Below, one piece after another: positions 25,579 through 35,221 of a DNA stretch of 64,000 nt; the first letter of the stretch is position 1, and each line of letters begins with the position of its first letter. Location: assembly GCF_030643825.1 (NCBI RefSeq), contig NZ_CP101717.1, positions 1,488,001 to 1,552,000 of the forward strand, in the 5' to 3' direction. The position numbers and the translations under genes are program-made. Source of the stretch: Salinispirillum sp. LH 10-3-1 (GTDB lineage: Bacteria > Pseudomonadota > Gammaproteobacteria > Pseudomonadales > Natronospirillaceae). Below the pieces are notes generated by a model, which worked only from the letters and a program-made list of their open reading frames with translations, had not been told where the DNA came from and ran no database searches.

Positions 25579-27213
25579 ATGACGTCCATGCAGTTTCTTA
25601 CCGCCGCGATGCCGGTCATCAGCGTTTTTGTGCTGCTGGTTATTATGCGTCTGCCTGCCACCAAAGCGATGCCATTGAGCTTGCTGGTGTCGGCCGTGTT
25701 GGCGTTGGTGGTGTGGCAGATGCCGCTGGTGCAGGTGTCGGCAGCGGTGCTAGAAGGCTTGATGGTGGCGGCGTCCATTGTGTGGATCGTCTTCGGAGCC
25801 ATTCTGTTGTTGAACGTGCTGCGCGAAACCGGTGCTATTGAGGTCATTCGCAGTGGTTTTTCGCACATTTCTCCTGACCGCCGGGTGCAGGTCATCATCA
25901 TTGCATGGCTGTTTGGCAGTTTCTTAGAGGGCGCGTCGGGATTCGGTACGCCGGCGGCAATCGGTGCGCCTTTACTGGTGGCGTTAGGGTTTCCGCCTCT
26001 GGCGGCCGTGGTGTTGGCCTTGGTGGCGGATTCCAGCGCGGTGTCGTTCGGGGCGGTGGGTACACCGGTCATTGTCGGGATGGGGCAGGGGCTGGTGGGC
26101 AGTACGCCAGAACAGTTGCAGTCCATTGCGATGACGGCCATTGGCATTGATATTCTGGTGGCGTCGTTTCTGCCGTTGATTATGGTGCTGATTTTGACGC
26201 GCTTTTTTGGCGAGGAGAAATCCTGGTTACCGGGCCTGGCCATTGCGCCCTTTGCGATATTGGCGGGTTTGTCGTTCACGGTGCCCGCCTATACGGTAGC
26301 CTGGTTGTTGGGGCCGGAATTTCCGTCGATTATCGGTGCGTTGGTGGGGTTGGCCTTGATGAGCACGCTGGCGCGCTATCGCATTCTGACGCCCCGCAAG
26401 GTGTGGTATTTCTCGGCTGAGGATCGCGTTGCGATGAAAGCTTTGGTCGCCACCCACCAGTTAGACGAGGCGCTGGGACATACCAAGCATATGTCACTGT
26501 TGCGTGCCTGGACGCCGTATATTTTAGTCGCCGGTTTACTGGTGCTGACCCGCATTGATGCGCTGCCGCTTAAGGCTCTGCTGAATTCTGTTGTGGTGGC
26601 GTGGCAGAACATTCTGGGCACCGATATTTCCGCGTCACTCGCGCCCTTGTATTTGCCCGGAACGGTGTTTGTGGTGACGGCTGCTATTGCGGCCGTTGTG
26701 CAGTCGAGTGCACAAGCCGGGCCTTGGCGGCCGCTGCAACGTGCGACGGTGGTCAGTGCGCGCACCTTGGTGCCGACAGTGATTGCATTGGCGACGGCGG
26801 TACCCATGGTGCGTATTTTTCTGCAATCCGGAGTAAATACTGCGGGGCTGGCAGCCATGCCGTTGGAGTTGGCGACCCTGGCGGCGAGTAATTTGGCGGA
26901 TCAGTGGTTGTTTGTAGCGCCGATGATCGGGGCGTTGGGGTCGTTTATTGCCGGTTCGGCGACGTTCTCGAACATGATGTTTGCGTCCTTTCAGGCGTCG
27001 GTCGCTGACCAGGTGGGGTTGCCGGAGACCACGGTATTGGCGTTGCAGTTGTTGGGTGCGAACGCCGGTAACATGATCTGTGTGGTGAATGTGGTGGCGG
27101 CCGCGAGTGTGGTGAATTTGTCGGGCCGGGAAGGGGAGATCATTCGGTTTACGTTGGTGCCGATGTTGTATTATGCACTAGCGGCGAGTTCGGTGGCGTG
27201 GTTGTTGCTCTAG
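25579..27213 (+). CDS. lctP: L-lactate permease (LctP/LldP family)
   Basis: The 544-residue protein has about 13 membrane segments and the family signature [16 protein letters not shown] (about residues 114-129). It ends with the conserved [21 protein letters not shown]. The family is a proton-coupled importer of L-lactate, and often D-lactate or glycolate, in the inner membrane. No lactate dehydrogenase lies in the same operon; the only related enzyme in the window is the YdiJ-type dehydrogenase at 56.8-59.9 kb. A strong bidirectional hairpin follows the gene. Confidence 0.9.
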   Translation: MTSMQFLTAAMPVISVFVLLVIMRLPATKAMPLSLLVSAVLALVVWQMPLVQVSAAVLEGLMVAASIVWIVFGAILLLNVLRETGAIEVIRSGFSHISPDRRVQVIIIAWLFGSFLEGASGFGTPAAIGAPLLVALGFPPLAAVVLALVADSSAVSFGAVGTPVIVGMGQGLVGSTPEQLQSIAMTAIGIDILVASFLPLIMVLILTRFFGEEKSWLPGLAIAPFAILAGLSFTVPAYTVAWLLGPEFPSIIGALVGLALMSTLARYRILTPRKVWYFSAEDRVAMKALVATHQLDEALGHTKHMSLLRAWTPYILVAGLLVLTRIDALPLKALLNSVVVAWQNILGTDISASLAPLYLPGTVFVVTAAIAAVVQSSAQAGPWRPLQRATVVSARTLVPTVIALATAVPMVRIFLQSGVNTAGLAAMPLELATLAASNLADQWLFVAPMIGALGSFIAGSATFSNMMFASFQASVADQVGLPETTVLALQLLGANAGNMICVVNVVAAASVVNLSGREGEIIRFTLVPMLYYALAASSVAWLLL

Positions 27214-27245
27214 AGAAAATCCCCTTTTCTCAACCTGGCGGTGTT

Positions 27246-27304
27246 AAAAAATCCTTCAAACTGCTCATTTACTTTACGTAAACTGCGCGTTTTCAGGATT
27301 TTTT
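27246..27304. terminator. Bidirectional terminator between lctP and the aminotransferase gene
   Basis: AAAAAATCCT (27246-27255) pairs perfectly with AGGATTTTTT (27295-27304), with an inner TTTACGTAAA palindrome. T-runs on both strands fit use for the convergent lctP (+) and aminotransferase (-) genes. Confidence 0.75.
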
Positions 27305-27320
27305 GCCTTGCCAGATTTTC

Positions 27321-27341
27321 GCCTCTGGAATTTTCAGAGGC
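27321..27341 (-). terminator. Second hairpin 3' of the aminotransferase gene
   Basis: GCCTCTG pairs with CAGAGGC around a 7-base loop just downstream of the minus-strand aminotransferase. The T-run is short, so it probably assists the adjacent bidirectional terminator. Confidence 0.45.
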
Positions 27342-27352
27342 AACGCCTTTTC

Positions 27353-28573
27353 TCATTCGAGTATTTTTGCAACCCAATCAACAATCGCCTGAATACCCTG
27401 ATAGACGGGTTCCGGGTTTTTGCCGTCAAAATTAACGTAGGCGAGGCGCGCGACGAGTTCTTCCTCTAGCATACCGAAAGCGGTGCCGGGGAGCAGGGCA
27501 ACACCGGCTTCTTCTAGAAGCGCTGCACACAGGGTGTCCGATCCGTTAATCCCCCGCTGGGCGAGTTGCGTGCGGAATCGCCCAAAATCTGGAAAGAGAT
27601 AAAACCCTCCTTCGGGTGCGGCGGTGTCGATACCAGCTTTGTTCAGCCGGTCGGCGGCGGTGTTGCCAATCTCTTGCAACAGCGTTCTCTGGTGCTGCAC
27701 AAAAGCCTGGATGTCGGGGCCGTATTCGTAGGCCTTGATGGCTGCATGCTGTATGGGTGCAGCGACACACGACCAGGTCTCCGACGCGACACCAAACAAA
27801 CGCGGTAATAAACTGTCTTCCAGCGCCGCAGGCACATGCATGACGCCCAGTCGCCAGCCACCCGCGCCACACCATTTTGATAAGCCTCCGGTGACCAAGG
27901 TACCTTCGGGATACCATTGCGCCAGCGAGCGATGTTCACCTTTGTGGTGCAGCATGCCGTAGATTTCATCGCTGATCACCAGTACACCGTGCGCGCGCAT
28001 TACCTCCGCCAAAGCACCCAGTTCGTCGGCGCTGTAGCTGGTGCCACTGGGGTTGCCGGGGTAGTTCAATACCAAAATCAAAGGTACATCGGGGTTGGTT
28101 CGGCTGCGACAAAAGGCATCCAGCTGGGCAGCGCTTAGGCGCCAGTGGTCGGCCGCGGTGGTTTGCAGCCGGTGTACAGGGTGTCCGGCCAGATGCGCTT
28201 GCGGCTCATAGCTGACCCAACTGGGTGAAATCAGCAGGACTTCGGCGCGTGTGAATGCAGCCATGACAGCGAAGATCAGCAATTTACTGCCGGGGCCTAT
28301 GAGCGTGCGCTCGGGTTGCCAATCCACACCGTCTTGCGTGCGATGAAATTGCGCCACGGCTTGGCGCAAGGCGGGTAAACCCTGTACGGGCAGGTAGGCT
28401 TTTTCACCGGCGTGTTCACGCAAGGCTGCTTGCAGTGCGTCCGGCACCGGAAAAGGGCTTTGGCCAAAGCCAAAGCGGTGAATTGGGCGCGTTTGCGCGA
28501 GGCTGGCCGAACGCTCGTTAATCAGCAAGGTTTCAGAGTGTTGAATGGGGCGAAGATAGTGGTTCAGATTCAT
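27353..28573 (-). CDS. Pyridoxal-phosphate aminotransferase (class I/II)
   Basis: About 406 residues, with fold-type I features: substrate loop YLPVQGLPALRQAV, cofactor segments VLNYPGNPSG and ISDEIYG, and the Schiff-base lysine in TGGLSKWCGAGGWRLG. It resembles aspartate/aromatic aminotransferases, but the substrate is not evident. I chose ATG at 28573; the longer start at 28648 lies inside the regulatory palindrome and would add 25 residues of non-family sequence. It is divergent from an RpiR regulator, which probably controls it. Confidence 0.82.
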   Translation of the reverse strand: MNLNHYLRPIQHSETLLINERSASLAQTRPIHRFGFGQSPFPVPDALQAALREHAGEKAYLPVQGLPALRQAVAQFHRTQDGVDWQPERTLIGPGSKLLIFAVMAAFTRAEVLLISPSWVSYEPQAHLAGHPVHRLQTTAADHWRLSAAQLDAFCRSRTNPDVPLILVLNYPGNPSGTSYSADELGALAEVMRAHGVLVISDEIYGMLHHKGEHRSLAQWYPEGTLVTGGLSKWCGAGGWRLGVMHVPAALEDSLLPRLFGVASETWSCVAAPIQHAAIKAYEYGPDIQAFVQHQRTLLQEIGNTAADRLNKAGIDTAAPEGGFYLFPDFGRFRTQLAQRGINGSDTLCAALLEEAGVALLPGTAFGMLEEELVARLAYVNFDGKNPEPVYQGIQAIVDWVAKILE

Positions 28574-28640
28574 GGGGTCGCGCTGCCTGTCTTTGTCTGG
28601 GTGATGGCGTACTGCGGTTAAGGATAGGGGGGGCAGGATA

Positions 28641-28679
28641 AATTTCATTTTATTGTTTAAAATGAAATTATAATTTCAT
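28641..28679. promoter_or_regulatory. Operator for the divergent RpiR/aminotransferase pair
   Basis: AATTTCATTTTA (28641-28652) and TAAAATGAAATT (28658-28669) form a perfect 12-bp inverted repeat with a 5-base spacer. A third half-site, ATTTCAT, lies at 28673-28679. The TGAAAT/ATTTCA arms are of the kind bound by MurR/RpiR-type dimers. It lies about 35 bases upstream of the regulator's ATG and 70 upstream of the aminotransferase ATG, so binding could repress both promoters. Confidence 0.65.
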
Positions 28680-28712
28680 AATGTCGCGTAAAACCGTCAT
28701 AAGGTACTCATA

Positions 28713-29618
28713 ATGCAAACGCCTGCAACCTCAAGCATTGTCTTTCCGCCTTCGTCGCTGACTGAGCTGCGCCGTGTTCCTGCGGCATTGCAGAGAGGTG
28801 AGTTGACGTTGACCATGGGCAAGCGTTCGTTTCATGCGCTCTGCACACTGTTGGACGAGCCGACGCTAGCGGCGACTCATAATATTGTGGAGTTGGCCGG
28901 CCAGCTCAACATAAGCGCTGCCTCGTTAACGCGCTTGGCCCGTTTGTTGGGCTACAGCGGCTTTGGGGCTTTTCAAGCCATTTTCCGCGATGCAGTCAGT
29001 AAGCCTCGACACTATTACAGTGAACAGGCAAAGGCCATGGCAGCGCCAGAGGCGGTTTCAAGCACGGCGTTACTACTCGACGATCAGTTAAAAGCGGTAC
29101 AACGGCTGCGCACTACGGTCAGTGAGAATGAGCTGGATGCGGCAGTTGAGTTACTGGTGAAGGCTCGGCGTATACGTGTTGCCGGGCGTCGTCAGTCGCA
29201 CAGTTTAGCGACGCTCTGTGCTTACATGTTGGGTTTGATTCGCGATGGCGTCAGTGTGGTCGGCGCCTCGGGAGAAGGGCAGGCGCAAGCCTTGACGGAC
29301 ATGACAGAGCGCGACCTGTTGGTGGTGTTTGGCTCCGAGCCTTACAGTCGGGACACCATCAAGTTGGTGCAAGTTGCTCATCGTATGGGCTTGCCGGTAT
29401 TGGCGTTTACCGACCACAGTCATTCACCTTTGAGTCAGTGGGCGTTGCAGGCGGTGCGCGTGCCAAGCCAAGGGAAGCTTTACACCAACAGCTTGGTTGC
29501 AACCTTGCTGGTGGTGGAAACGGTGCTGATTCAGGTGGCACAGCGGTTGGGTAAAAAAGGGATTGCCCGGCTGGAAAAACGCGAAGCCGTCATCGGTTGG
29601 TTGAACGATGAGTATTAA
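28713..29618 (+). CDS. MurR/RpiR-family transcriptional regulator
   Basis: The 301-residue protein has an N-terminal HTH_6 domain (about 25-100) with the recognition region LNISAASLTRLARLLGYSGFG. A SIS phosphosugar-binding domain (about 140-275) starts around RIRVAGRRQSHSLA and contains LLVVFGSEPYSRDT. Such proteins sense phosphorylated sugars or related metabolites, although several partner with amino-acid catabolic genes. The divergent aminotransferase and the intervening palindrome support local autoregulation. The effector is unknown. Confidence 0.87.
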   Translation: MQTPATSSIVFPPSSLTELRRVPAALQRGELTLTMGKRSFHALCTLLDEPTLAATHNIVELAGQLNISAASLTRLARLLGYSGFGAFQAIFRDAVSKPRHYYSEQAKAMAAPEAVSSTALLLDDQLKAVQRLRTTVSENELDAAVELLVKARRIRVAGRRQSHSLATLCAYMLGLIRDGVSVVGASGEGQAQALTDMTERDLLVVFGSEPYSRDTIKLVQVAHRMGLPVLAFTDHSHSPLSQWALQAVRVPSQGKLYTNSLVATLLVVETVLIQVAQRLGKKGIARLEKREAVIGWLNDEY

Positions 29619-29669
29619 CGCGGATGTGTTATCCTGCCGCCATGTTTGTAAGTGATTTTTTAAGGAGTA

Positions 29670-30020
29670 ATGATGACGATCACCATCTGGCACAATCCAC
29701 GGTGCAGCAAATCGCGTGAGACGTTGAAGCTAATAGAAGATAAGGGGATTACGCCTCGTGTGCGTCTCTATTTGGAAGATACCCCGACGATCACCGAATT
29801 GCGCTCGGCATTGGGCAAGCTGAATTTGACGGCCCAGCAATTGGTGCGCAGCAAAGAGGCCATCTTTAAGGAATTGGGTTTGAACAATTCCGGTGCCGAT
29901 GAAGATATGTTGCTGGCCGCTATGGTAGAACACCCGAAATTGATTGAGCGCCCCGTCGTTTTCTCTCCTAAGGGGGCTGTTCTGGGCCGTCCGCCGGAAA
30001 ATGTATTGGAGATTCTCTAA
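29670..30020 (+). CDS. arsC: ArsC-family arsenate reductase (glutaredoxin-dependent type)
   Basis: The 116-residue protein has the ArsC/YffB thioredoxin-like fold with the active-site loop HNPRCSKSRET (Cys12), and PKLIERPVVF and LGRPPE in the substrate-arginine region. Family members reduce arsenate to arsenite with glutathione/glutaredoxin, although many chromosomal copies have no proven arsenic role. There are two adjacent ATGs (29670, 29673) behind TAAGGAG. It begins a conserved gammaproteobacterial string with wrbA and a DUF2069 gene, with no ars transporter or regulator nearby. Confidence 0.85.
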   Translation: MMTITIWHNPRCSKSRETLKLIEDKGITPRVRLYLEDTPTITELRSALGKLNLTAQQLVRSKEAIFKELGLNNSGADEDMLLAAMVEHPKLIERPVVFSPKGAVLGRPPENVLEIL

Positions 30021-30021
30021 G

Positions 30022-30612
30022 GTGGATAACCCCTTTATCCTGATTTTGTTTTACAGTCGCGGCGGAAAAACGGCGCAACTGGCGCAGCACTTGGCCCACG
30101 GTGTGGAGTCGGTATCTGGTATGGATGCGCGTTTGCGCACAGTACCATCGCTGAATACAGCCGATGAAGAGAGTGATTATTTGCCCGCTGACGTTGCAGA
30201 TTTGCGCGACTGTGCCGGTTTGGCCTTGGGCAGCCCAACACGGTTTGGCACCATGGCCGCGCCAATGAAACATTGGTGGGAGCAAACCACCCCACAGTGG
30301 TTGAATGGGGACTTGGTGAATAAACCGGCCTGTGTATTCACTTCTACGTCGTCGCTTCACGGCGGACAGGAAGCGACTTTGTTGTCGATGATGGTGCCTT
30401 TATTGCACCATGGCCTAGTGATCATGGGCACACCGTACACAGAGGCGTTGCTGCATACCACCGAGTCCGGCGGTACGCCCTATGGCGTAACACACTGGGA
30501 CAAAGACAAGAAAGCGCTGACGCGCGAAGAGATTCAGTTGGCACAAGCACAGGGCAAGCGCCTCGCCACCTTGGCTTATCAGCTCCAAAATGGGAACAAT
30601 ACGGGTTTATGA
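30022..30612 (+). CDS. wrbA: WrbA-like NAD(P)H:quinone oxidoreductase (flavodoxin fold)
   Basis: About 196 residues. FILILFYSRGGKTAQLAQ forms the FMN phosphate-binding loop, GSPTRFGTMAAPMKHWWEQT is the signature flavin-contact region, and FTSTSSLHGGQEAT follows. WrbA proteins perform two-electron quinone reduction. The start is GTG at 30022, one base after the arsC stop; a longer ATG frame (29944) overlaps arsC and lacks family similarity. The stop overlaps the next gene's ATG (ATGA). Confidence 0.88.
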   Translation: MDNPFILILFYSRGGKTAQLAQHLAHGVESVSGMDARLRTVPSLNTADEESDYLPADVADLRDCAGLALGSPTRFGTMAAPMKHWWEQTTPQWLNGDLVNKPACVFTSTSSLHGGQEATLLSMMVPLLHHGLVIMGTPYTEALLHTTESGGTPYGVTHWDKDKKALTREEIQLAQAQGKRLATLAYQLQNGNNTGL

Positions 30613-30983
30613 TGTCTATAACGCAACAACAAAAATGGCTCAGAGTGACTTGGGCCAGCTACATCGCACTGGTTTTAATGTATGCCGTGCAAACGTGGGT
30701 TACCGCCCCTAGCGGCGTTGGTACGCCTTTTGAGGTCATAGGTGCCGGCATGGCGCTGTGGTTCCTGAAAACCTTACCTCTGTGGTTGTTTTGCCCGGCT
30801 TTGATTCGCCTTAATGCGCGTCAGCTTAGCTGGTTCGGCTTTGTCACCTTGCTCTATATTCCTTTTACTATCGTGGCGGCTTTTGATGAACCACGCTGGA
30901 TTGGGTTGTTGATGAGTGTGGCCAGTATGGGGCTGTTTTTAGGTAACGCCTACTTGGTGCGAGCGCTCAAACGCGGTCTTTAA
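30609..30983 (+). CDS. DUF2069 membrane protein
   Basis: The 124-residue protein has four predicted membrane segments and matches DUF2069, small inner-membrane proteins commonly found after arsC-wrbA in gammaproteobacteria. The start ATG overlaps the wrbA stop by 4 bases, so translation is coupled. The function is not known. Confidence 0.78.
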   Translation: MMSITQQQKWLRVTWASYIALVLMYAVQTWVTAPSGVGTPFEVIGAGMALWFLKTLPLWLFCPALIRLNARQLSWFGFVTLLYIPFTIVAAFDEPRWIGLLMSVASMGLFLGNAYLVRALKRGL

Positions 30984-31090
30984 TAGGCTGGCCATGCGGA
31001 CCGAAAAGTTACCATCAGAGCTTGCCATCTGAGCCACAGGTATTATCCTTTAACGGCGCTCGTAAAAAGCGAGTGCCTAAAAACCATAAC

Positions 31091-31096
31091 TATAAT
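31091..31096 (+). promoter_or_regulatory. Possible -10 box (TATAAT) of the TAXI binding-protein gene
   Basis: A perfect TATAAT lies 20 bases before the ATG, but no good -35 hexamer is seen at 16-18 bases upstream. The CGGAGACG ribosome site follows it closely, leaving a very short leader. It could be chance. Confidence 0.35.
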
Positions 31097-31116
31097 CTGA
31101 GTACACGGAGACGACC

Positions 31117-32091
31117 ATGATTAACCTTAAGAAAGCCCTGACCGTCGGCGCAGCCACTGCAGGCCTGACGCTCGCGATGGCAGGTTCTGCTACCGCTAAT
31201 CAATTCATCACCATTGGTACGGGTGGTGTTACCGGTGTTTATTACCCCGTTGGTGGCGCAATCTGCCGCCTTGTGAATGCGAATCGGGCCGATCATGGCA
31301 TTCGCTGCTCAGTTGAGAGTACCGGTGGTTCTGTGTTCAACGTGAACACGATTCGTGCGGGTGAACTGGACTTCGGTGTTGTACAGAGTGACGTACAATA
31401 TAACGCTATCGAGGGTAAAGCACAGTTCGAAAACAATGCCTACGGTGACTTGCGCGCAGTGTTTGCACTGCACCCTGAAGCCTTTACCGTGGTAGCGCGC
31501 AGTGACGCTAATGCACGTACTTTTTCAGACCTTGAAGGTAAGCGCGTAAACATCGGTAACCCTGGCTCTGGTCAGCGTGCTACATTGGAAGCTCTGCTGG
31601 GCATCCAAAACCGTACAACCAGCATTTTTTCACAAACTTCTGATTTGGTCGCCGCCCAGATGGCGAGTGCCATGTGTGACAACCAAGTCGATGCGATCAT
31701 CTACGTTGTGGGTCACCCCAGTGGCGCGATCCAAGAAGCCACTAGCACCTGTTCCAGTAACTTGGTCAGCGTAACAGGACCTGCAGTACAAGAGCTGTTG
31801 GACACCTTCCCGTATTACGCTCCCGCTACTGTGCCTGGTGGTATGTACCGTGGTAACGCCGAGCCTGTAGAAACCTTTGGTGTTGCAGCGACCTTGGTGG
31901 CTTCAACCAGCACTTCAGATGAGGCTGTCTATCAGTTGGTGAAAGGTGTCTTCGAGAACTTGGAAGCCTTCCGTAACCTGCACCCTGCACTGAGCGGTCT
32001 CACCCGTGAAGGCATGATTGGTGCTGGTTTGTCAGCGCCTTTCCACCCTGGTGCGGAGCGCTATTATCGTGAAGTAGGCTTGATGGACTAA
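31117..32091 (+). CDS. TAXI-family TRAP transporter solute-binding protein
   Basis: The 324-residue precursor has a signal peptide (cleavage near residue 28, after ATA). The mature start, FITIGTGGVTGVYYPVGGAI, is the TAXI family hallmark. The internal PGSGQRAT segment and late MYRGN fit the ligand-binding fold. Family members bind carboxylates such as glutamate in the periplasm and pass them to a TRAP permease. Codons are biased to CGT, GGT, CTG and AAC, suggesting high expression. It is followed by a hairpin terminator and then the permease gene. Confidence 0.9.
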   Translation: MINLKKALTVGAATAGLTLAMAGSATANQFITIGTGGVTGVYYPVGGAICRLVNANRADHGIRCSVESTGGSVFNVNTIRAGELDFGVVQSDVQYNAIEGKAQFENNAYGDLRAVFALHPEAFTVVARSDANARTFSDLEGKRVNIGNPGSGQRATLEALLGIQNRTTSIFSQTSDLVAAQMASAMCDNQVDAIIYVVGHPSGAIQEATSTCSSNLVSVTGPAVQELLDTFPYYAPATVPGGMYRGNAEPVETFGVAATLVASTSTSDEAVYQLVKGVFENLEAFRNLHPALSGLTREGMIGAGLSAPFHPGAERYYREVGLMD

Positions 32092-32121
32092 GCGTGCATA
32101 TAATGCATTAGATCTATGATA

Positions 32122-32167
32122 GAGCGGGCGTTGTTCTCACACAGTGAGTGCACGCCCGTTCTTTTTT
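32122..32167 (+). terminator. Attenuator hairpin between TAXI binding protein and permease
   Basis: CGGGCGT pairs with ACGCCCG around an inner CTCAC/GTGAG stem, and a run of six T follows (32162-32167). It lies between binding-protein and permease genes in one operon, so partial read-through would give excess binding protein. The permease ATG is only 13 bases after the T-run. Confidence 0.8.
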
Positions 32168-32179
32168 GGTGGAACAAAA

Positions 32180-34762
32180 ATGAACGATAATAATAAGCCG
32201 TCTCAGGCTAACGCAGCGCAAGACGATGGTGCGCTACGCGATCTTTTGGAATCTGAAACTGGGGCCCGCAACCCTGGTGGTATAACGGGCGCAGTCATTA
32301 TTACAGTGGCTCTCGCTTGGGCATTGTTTCAATTATGGAATGCCTCACCGTGGTCGTTGTTATCGACCACTCTTGCTCGGCCTATACACCTGGCCTTTGC
32401 CATTTTCCTCGCTTTTATGATGTTTCCGGCCTTCAAACGTTCGCGCCGGGATCGTATCCCTATTGTTGATATTCTGTTGGCCCTAATGGCGTCGGCGTCT
32501 TCGCTTTACTTGGTGGTGAATTACGAAGCGTTAGCGCAGCGCCCAGGTATTCCGGAAACTGCCGACTTGGTATTCGCGGGTATGGGCTTGGTCTTGCTGC
32601 TCGAAGCCACACGCCGAGTGCTGGGCAAACCCTTGATGGTGGTGGCTGGGGTGTTTCTTATTTACACCTATTTTGGTCCGTACTTTCCAGAGGTGATTTC
32701 GCACCGTGGTGCGAGTGTTAATCGCCTGTTGTCGCACCAGTGGCTGACGACAGAAGGGGTGTTCGGTGTTGCCATTGGCGTGTCGGCCAGCTTCGTGTTC
32801 TTGTTTGTGCTCTTCGGTGCTTTGCTCGACCGTGCAGGGGCTGGCAACTACTTTATTCAGGTGGCTTTCTCTCTGCTGGGCCACATGCGTGGCGGGCCCG
32901 CAAAGGCGGCCGTTGTCGCCTCGGGGATGACCGGTATTATCTCTGGTTCGTCCATCGCTAACGTGGTGACAACGGGTACGTTTACGATCCCGCTGATGAA
33001 GCGCGTCGGCTTTCCAGCCACCAAGGCAGGTGCTGTTGAGGTCGCTTCGTCCACCAACGGGCAGCTGACACCGCCCATTATGGGGGCTGCGGCCTTCTTG
33101 ATGGTGGAGTACGTTGGTATTTCCTACCTGGAAGTCATTACACACGCGCTGCTACCCGCGTTGATTTCTTATGCCGCGTTGATTTACATCGTGCATCTTG
33201 AAGCCTGTAAGGCAGGCATGATGGGCTTGCCACGGCGTAAGGTGACCACGGCATTGCAGTCGATGATCAGCTTTCTGACGGTTTTTATTGGGCTGTCTAT
33301 CCTGACTTTGATTGTCTACTACGGTATAGGGTGGACTCGAACGGTATTCGGTGCCGCTGCCACGCCGACGATTATGGTACTGTTGTTGGCATCTTATGTC
33401 GGCTTGGTATGGTACGCCTGCCGCTTCCCTGAACTGGTGCTGGATGACCCCGACAAAGAACTGTTGGAGCTACCGGAAGTCGGGCCGACCGTGAAGTCGG
33501 GCTTGTATTTCTTCTTACCCGTGGTGTTGTTGATCTGGTTCCTCGCCGTTGAGCGCCGATCGCCCGGTTTGTCGGTTTTTTGGGCTACCATGTTCATGAT
33601 GTTCATCGTCATTACCCAGCGCCCGTTGCAGACGTTTTTCCGCAAGAGCGGAGAGATCAACAAGGCGGTGATGAAGGGCTTTATTGATCTCTTTGAAGGT
33701 CTGATCAAGGGGTCGCGCAACATGATCGGTATCGGTGTCGCCACAGCGGCGGCCGGTATCGTCGTAGGCACTGTGACCCTGACCGGTATTGGCTTGGTGA
33801 TGACCGACTTCGTTGAGCTGATTTCCGGCGGCAATCTGATGCTGATGCTGTTGTTCACTGCAGTGATCAGTTTGATTCTTGGGCTCGGTTTACCGACCAC
33901 GGCCAACTACATTGTGGTGTCTACCCTGATGGCACCCGTCATTGTGGCCCTGGGTGCGCAGAATGGTTTAATAGTGCCCTTGATCGCGGTGCACCTGTTT
34001 GTGTTCTACTTCGGGATATTGGCTGATGATACACCGCCGGTGGGCTTGGCAGCCTTTGCGGCAGCGGCCGTTGCGCGAGCCGATCCGATCAAGACCGGTA
34101 TTCAAGGCTTTGCCTACGACATCCGCACTGCGGTGCTGCCGTTCATGTTTATCTTCAATACCAATCTGTTGCTGATCGACCTGACCGGCTTCTGGCACCT
34201 TATGGGGGTTATTGCCTCTGCGTTGGCTGCTATGTTGATCTTCGCTTCGGCGACTCAAGGCTTTTGGCTGGTGCGCTCGAAAGCTTGGGAAATTGTGGCT
34301 ATGTTGCTGGTGGCCTTTACGCTGTTCCGACCAGGGTTTTGGTGGGACATGGTGCATCCGCCATTGGAGCAGGTATCGGCAACAGAGTTGTACAACGTCG
34401 TGGAAGAGATGCCCGATGATGCGACCCTGCGCATGCGTGTCTCCGGCATGACGATGGACGGTCGGGATGTCTCTACTGTGATTGCTTTACCGTTGGGCGA
34501 GGCCGGTGCGGATGGACAGGCCCGGTTGCAAAGCAAAGGTCTGGTGACTCGTCTGGCCGATGACTTTGTAGCGGTTGATGCGGCCGTGTTCGGCTCGGAA
34601 GCTCAGCGTTTGGGTTTCGACTTCGGCTGGCGCATAGAGTATTTGGAGTTAGAAACAGAGCGACCACCGAAAGAGATCATGTGGTTGCCCGCTTTGCTGT
34701 TGTTGGGACTCATCGCCGGGGCGCAGCTACGGCGCCGTAAGCTGGAGGTTGCTCACGCTTAG
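32180..34762 (+). CDS. TRAP transporter permease, fused small and large subunits (TAXI type)
   Basis: About 860 residues. An N-terminal four-helix DctQ-like part (about 40-170) continues into a long DctM-like part with conserved GGPAKAAVVASGMTGIISGSS and LPTTANYIVVSTLMAP segments. About 18 membrane segments are expected, with a soluble segment near residues 750-830. It imports the substrate captured by the upstream TAXI protein using an ion gradient. I chose ATG at 32180 with GGTGGAAC upstream; the earlier ATG at 32144 is in the terminator. A terminator follows at 34788. Confidence 0.9.
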   Translation: MNDNNKPSQANAAQDDGALRDLLESETGARNPGGITGAVIITVALAWALFQLWNASPWSLLSTTLARPIHLAFAIFLAFMMFPAFKRSRRDRIPIVDILLALMASASSLYLVVNYEALAQRPGIPETADLVFAGMGLVLLLEATRRVLGKPLMVVAGVFLIYTYFGPYFPEVISHRGASVNRLLSHQWLTTEGVFGVAIGVSASFVFLFVLFGALLDRAGAGNYFIQVAFSLLGHMRGGPAKAAVVASGMTGIISGSSIANVVTTGTFTIPLMKRVGFPATKAGAVEVASSTNGQLTPPIMGAAAFLMVEYVGISYLEVITHALLPALISYAALIYIVHLEACKAGMMGLPRRKVTTALQSMISFLTVFIGLSILTLIVYYGIGWTRTVFGAAATPTIMVLLLASYVGLVWYACRFPELVLDDPDKELLELPEVGPTVKSGLYFFLPVVLLIWFLAVERRSPGLSVFWATMFMMFIVITQRPLQTFFRKSGEINKAVMKGFIDLFEGLIKGSRNMIGIGVATAAAGIVVGTVTLTGIGLVMTDFVELISGGNLMLMLLFTAVISLILGLGLPTTANYIVVSTLMAPVIVALGAQNGLIVPLIAVHLFVFYFGILADDTPPVGLAAFAAAAVARADPIKTGIQGFAYDIRTAVLPFMFIFNTNLLLIDLTGFWHLMGVIASALAAMLIFASATQGFWLVRSKAWEIVAMLLVAFTLFRPGFWWDMVHPPLEQVSATELYNVVEEMPDDATLRMRVSGMTMDGRDVSTVIALPLGEAGADGQARLQSKGLVTRLADDFVAVDAAVFGSEAQRLGFDFGWRIEYLELETERPPKEIMWLPALLLLGLIAGAQLRRRKLEVAHA

Positions 34763-34787
34763 CGTTTAACGTGAGCGATGTCATAAG

Positions 34788-34817
34788 GCCGTGGATACTC
34801 CGTGTCCACGGCTTTTT
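34788..34817 (+). terminator. Rho-independent terminator of the TRAP operon
   Basis: GCCGTGGA pairs with TCCACGGC around a 9-base loop, followed by TTTTT. It lies 25 bases after the permease stop. Confidence 0.85.
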
Positions 34818-34859
34818 CATTTTGTGCCCGCTTTGATTTCTGCGGGAGTGCTTTTTCCT

Positions 34860-34874
34860 ATGCCAAATTGGCAT
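34860..34874. promoter_or_regulatory. Palindrome ATGCCAAATTGGCAT in the 460-base gap upstream of aapJ
   Basis: A 15-base palindrome with a central A fits the T-N11-A LysR-type box, and a loose half-site, GGCATTGG, follows about 30 bases later. It lies in the 34763-35221 gap, which otherwise holds the terminator, the aapJ leader and no convincing gene. Operator function is a guess. Confidence 0.35.
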
Positions 34875-35221
34875 GACCCATCTAAATATGGCATTGGTGC
34901 TAAAAATCAATACCCGTTAGATTGTTTCTGTCAACGCTGCTAGCGCGCGTTGGGCAGTGGTGTGCGCCATCGTAGTGCTTTGTAAACATTCATGCACTTA
35001 AATGGCTCCGACTTTGGTCGAAAAAGATTTGTCTCGGTGACATTATGAGCTAGTCTTGAGATACATCATTCATCTAGAAACGATGTACTTGCTAAATCTC
35101 TGCTTCGAATGGGCAGTCAGGCCACCAACAAGAATAATTGGCCCGGTACTTGCCTAAGAGAGATCGTACGCAAGAAATTCCTTGTTGCGTAACAACTATA
35201 ATAAGTCATGGGAGATATGAC

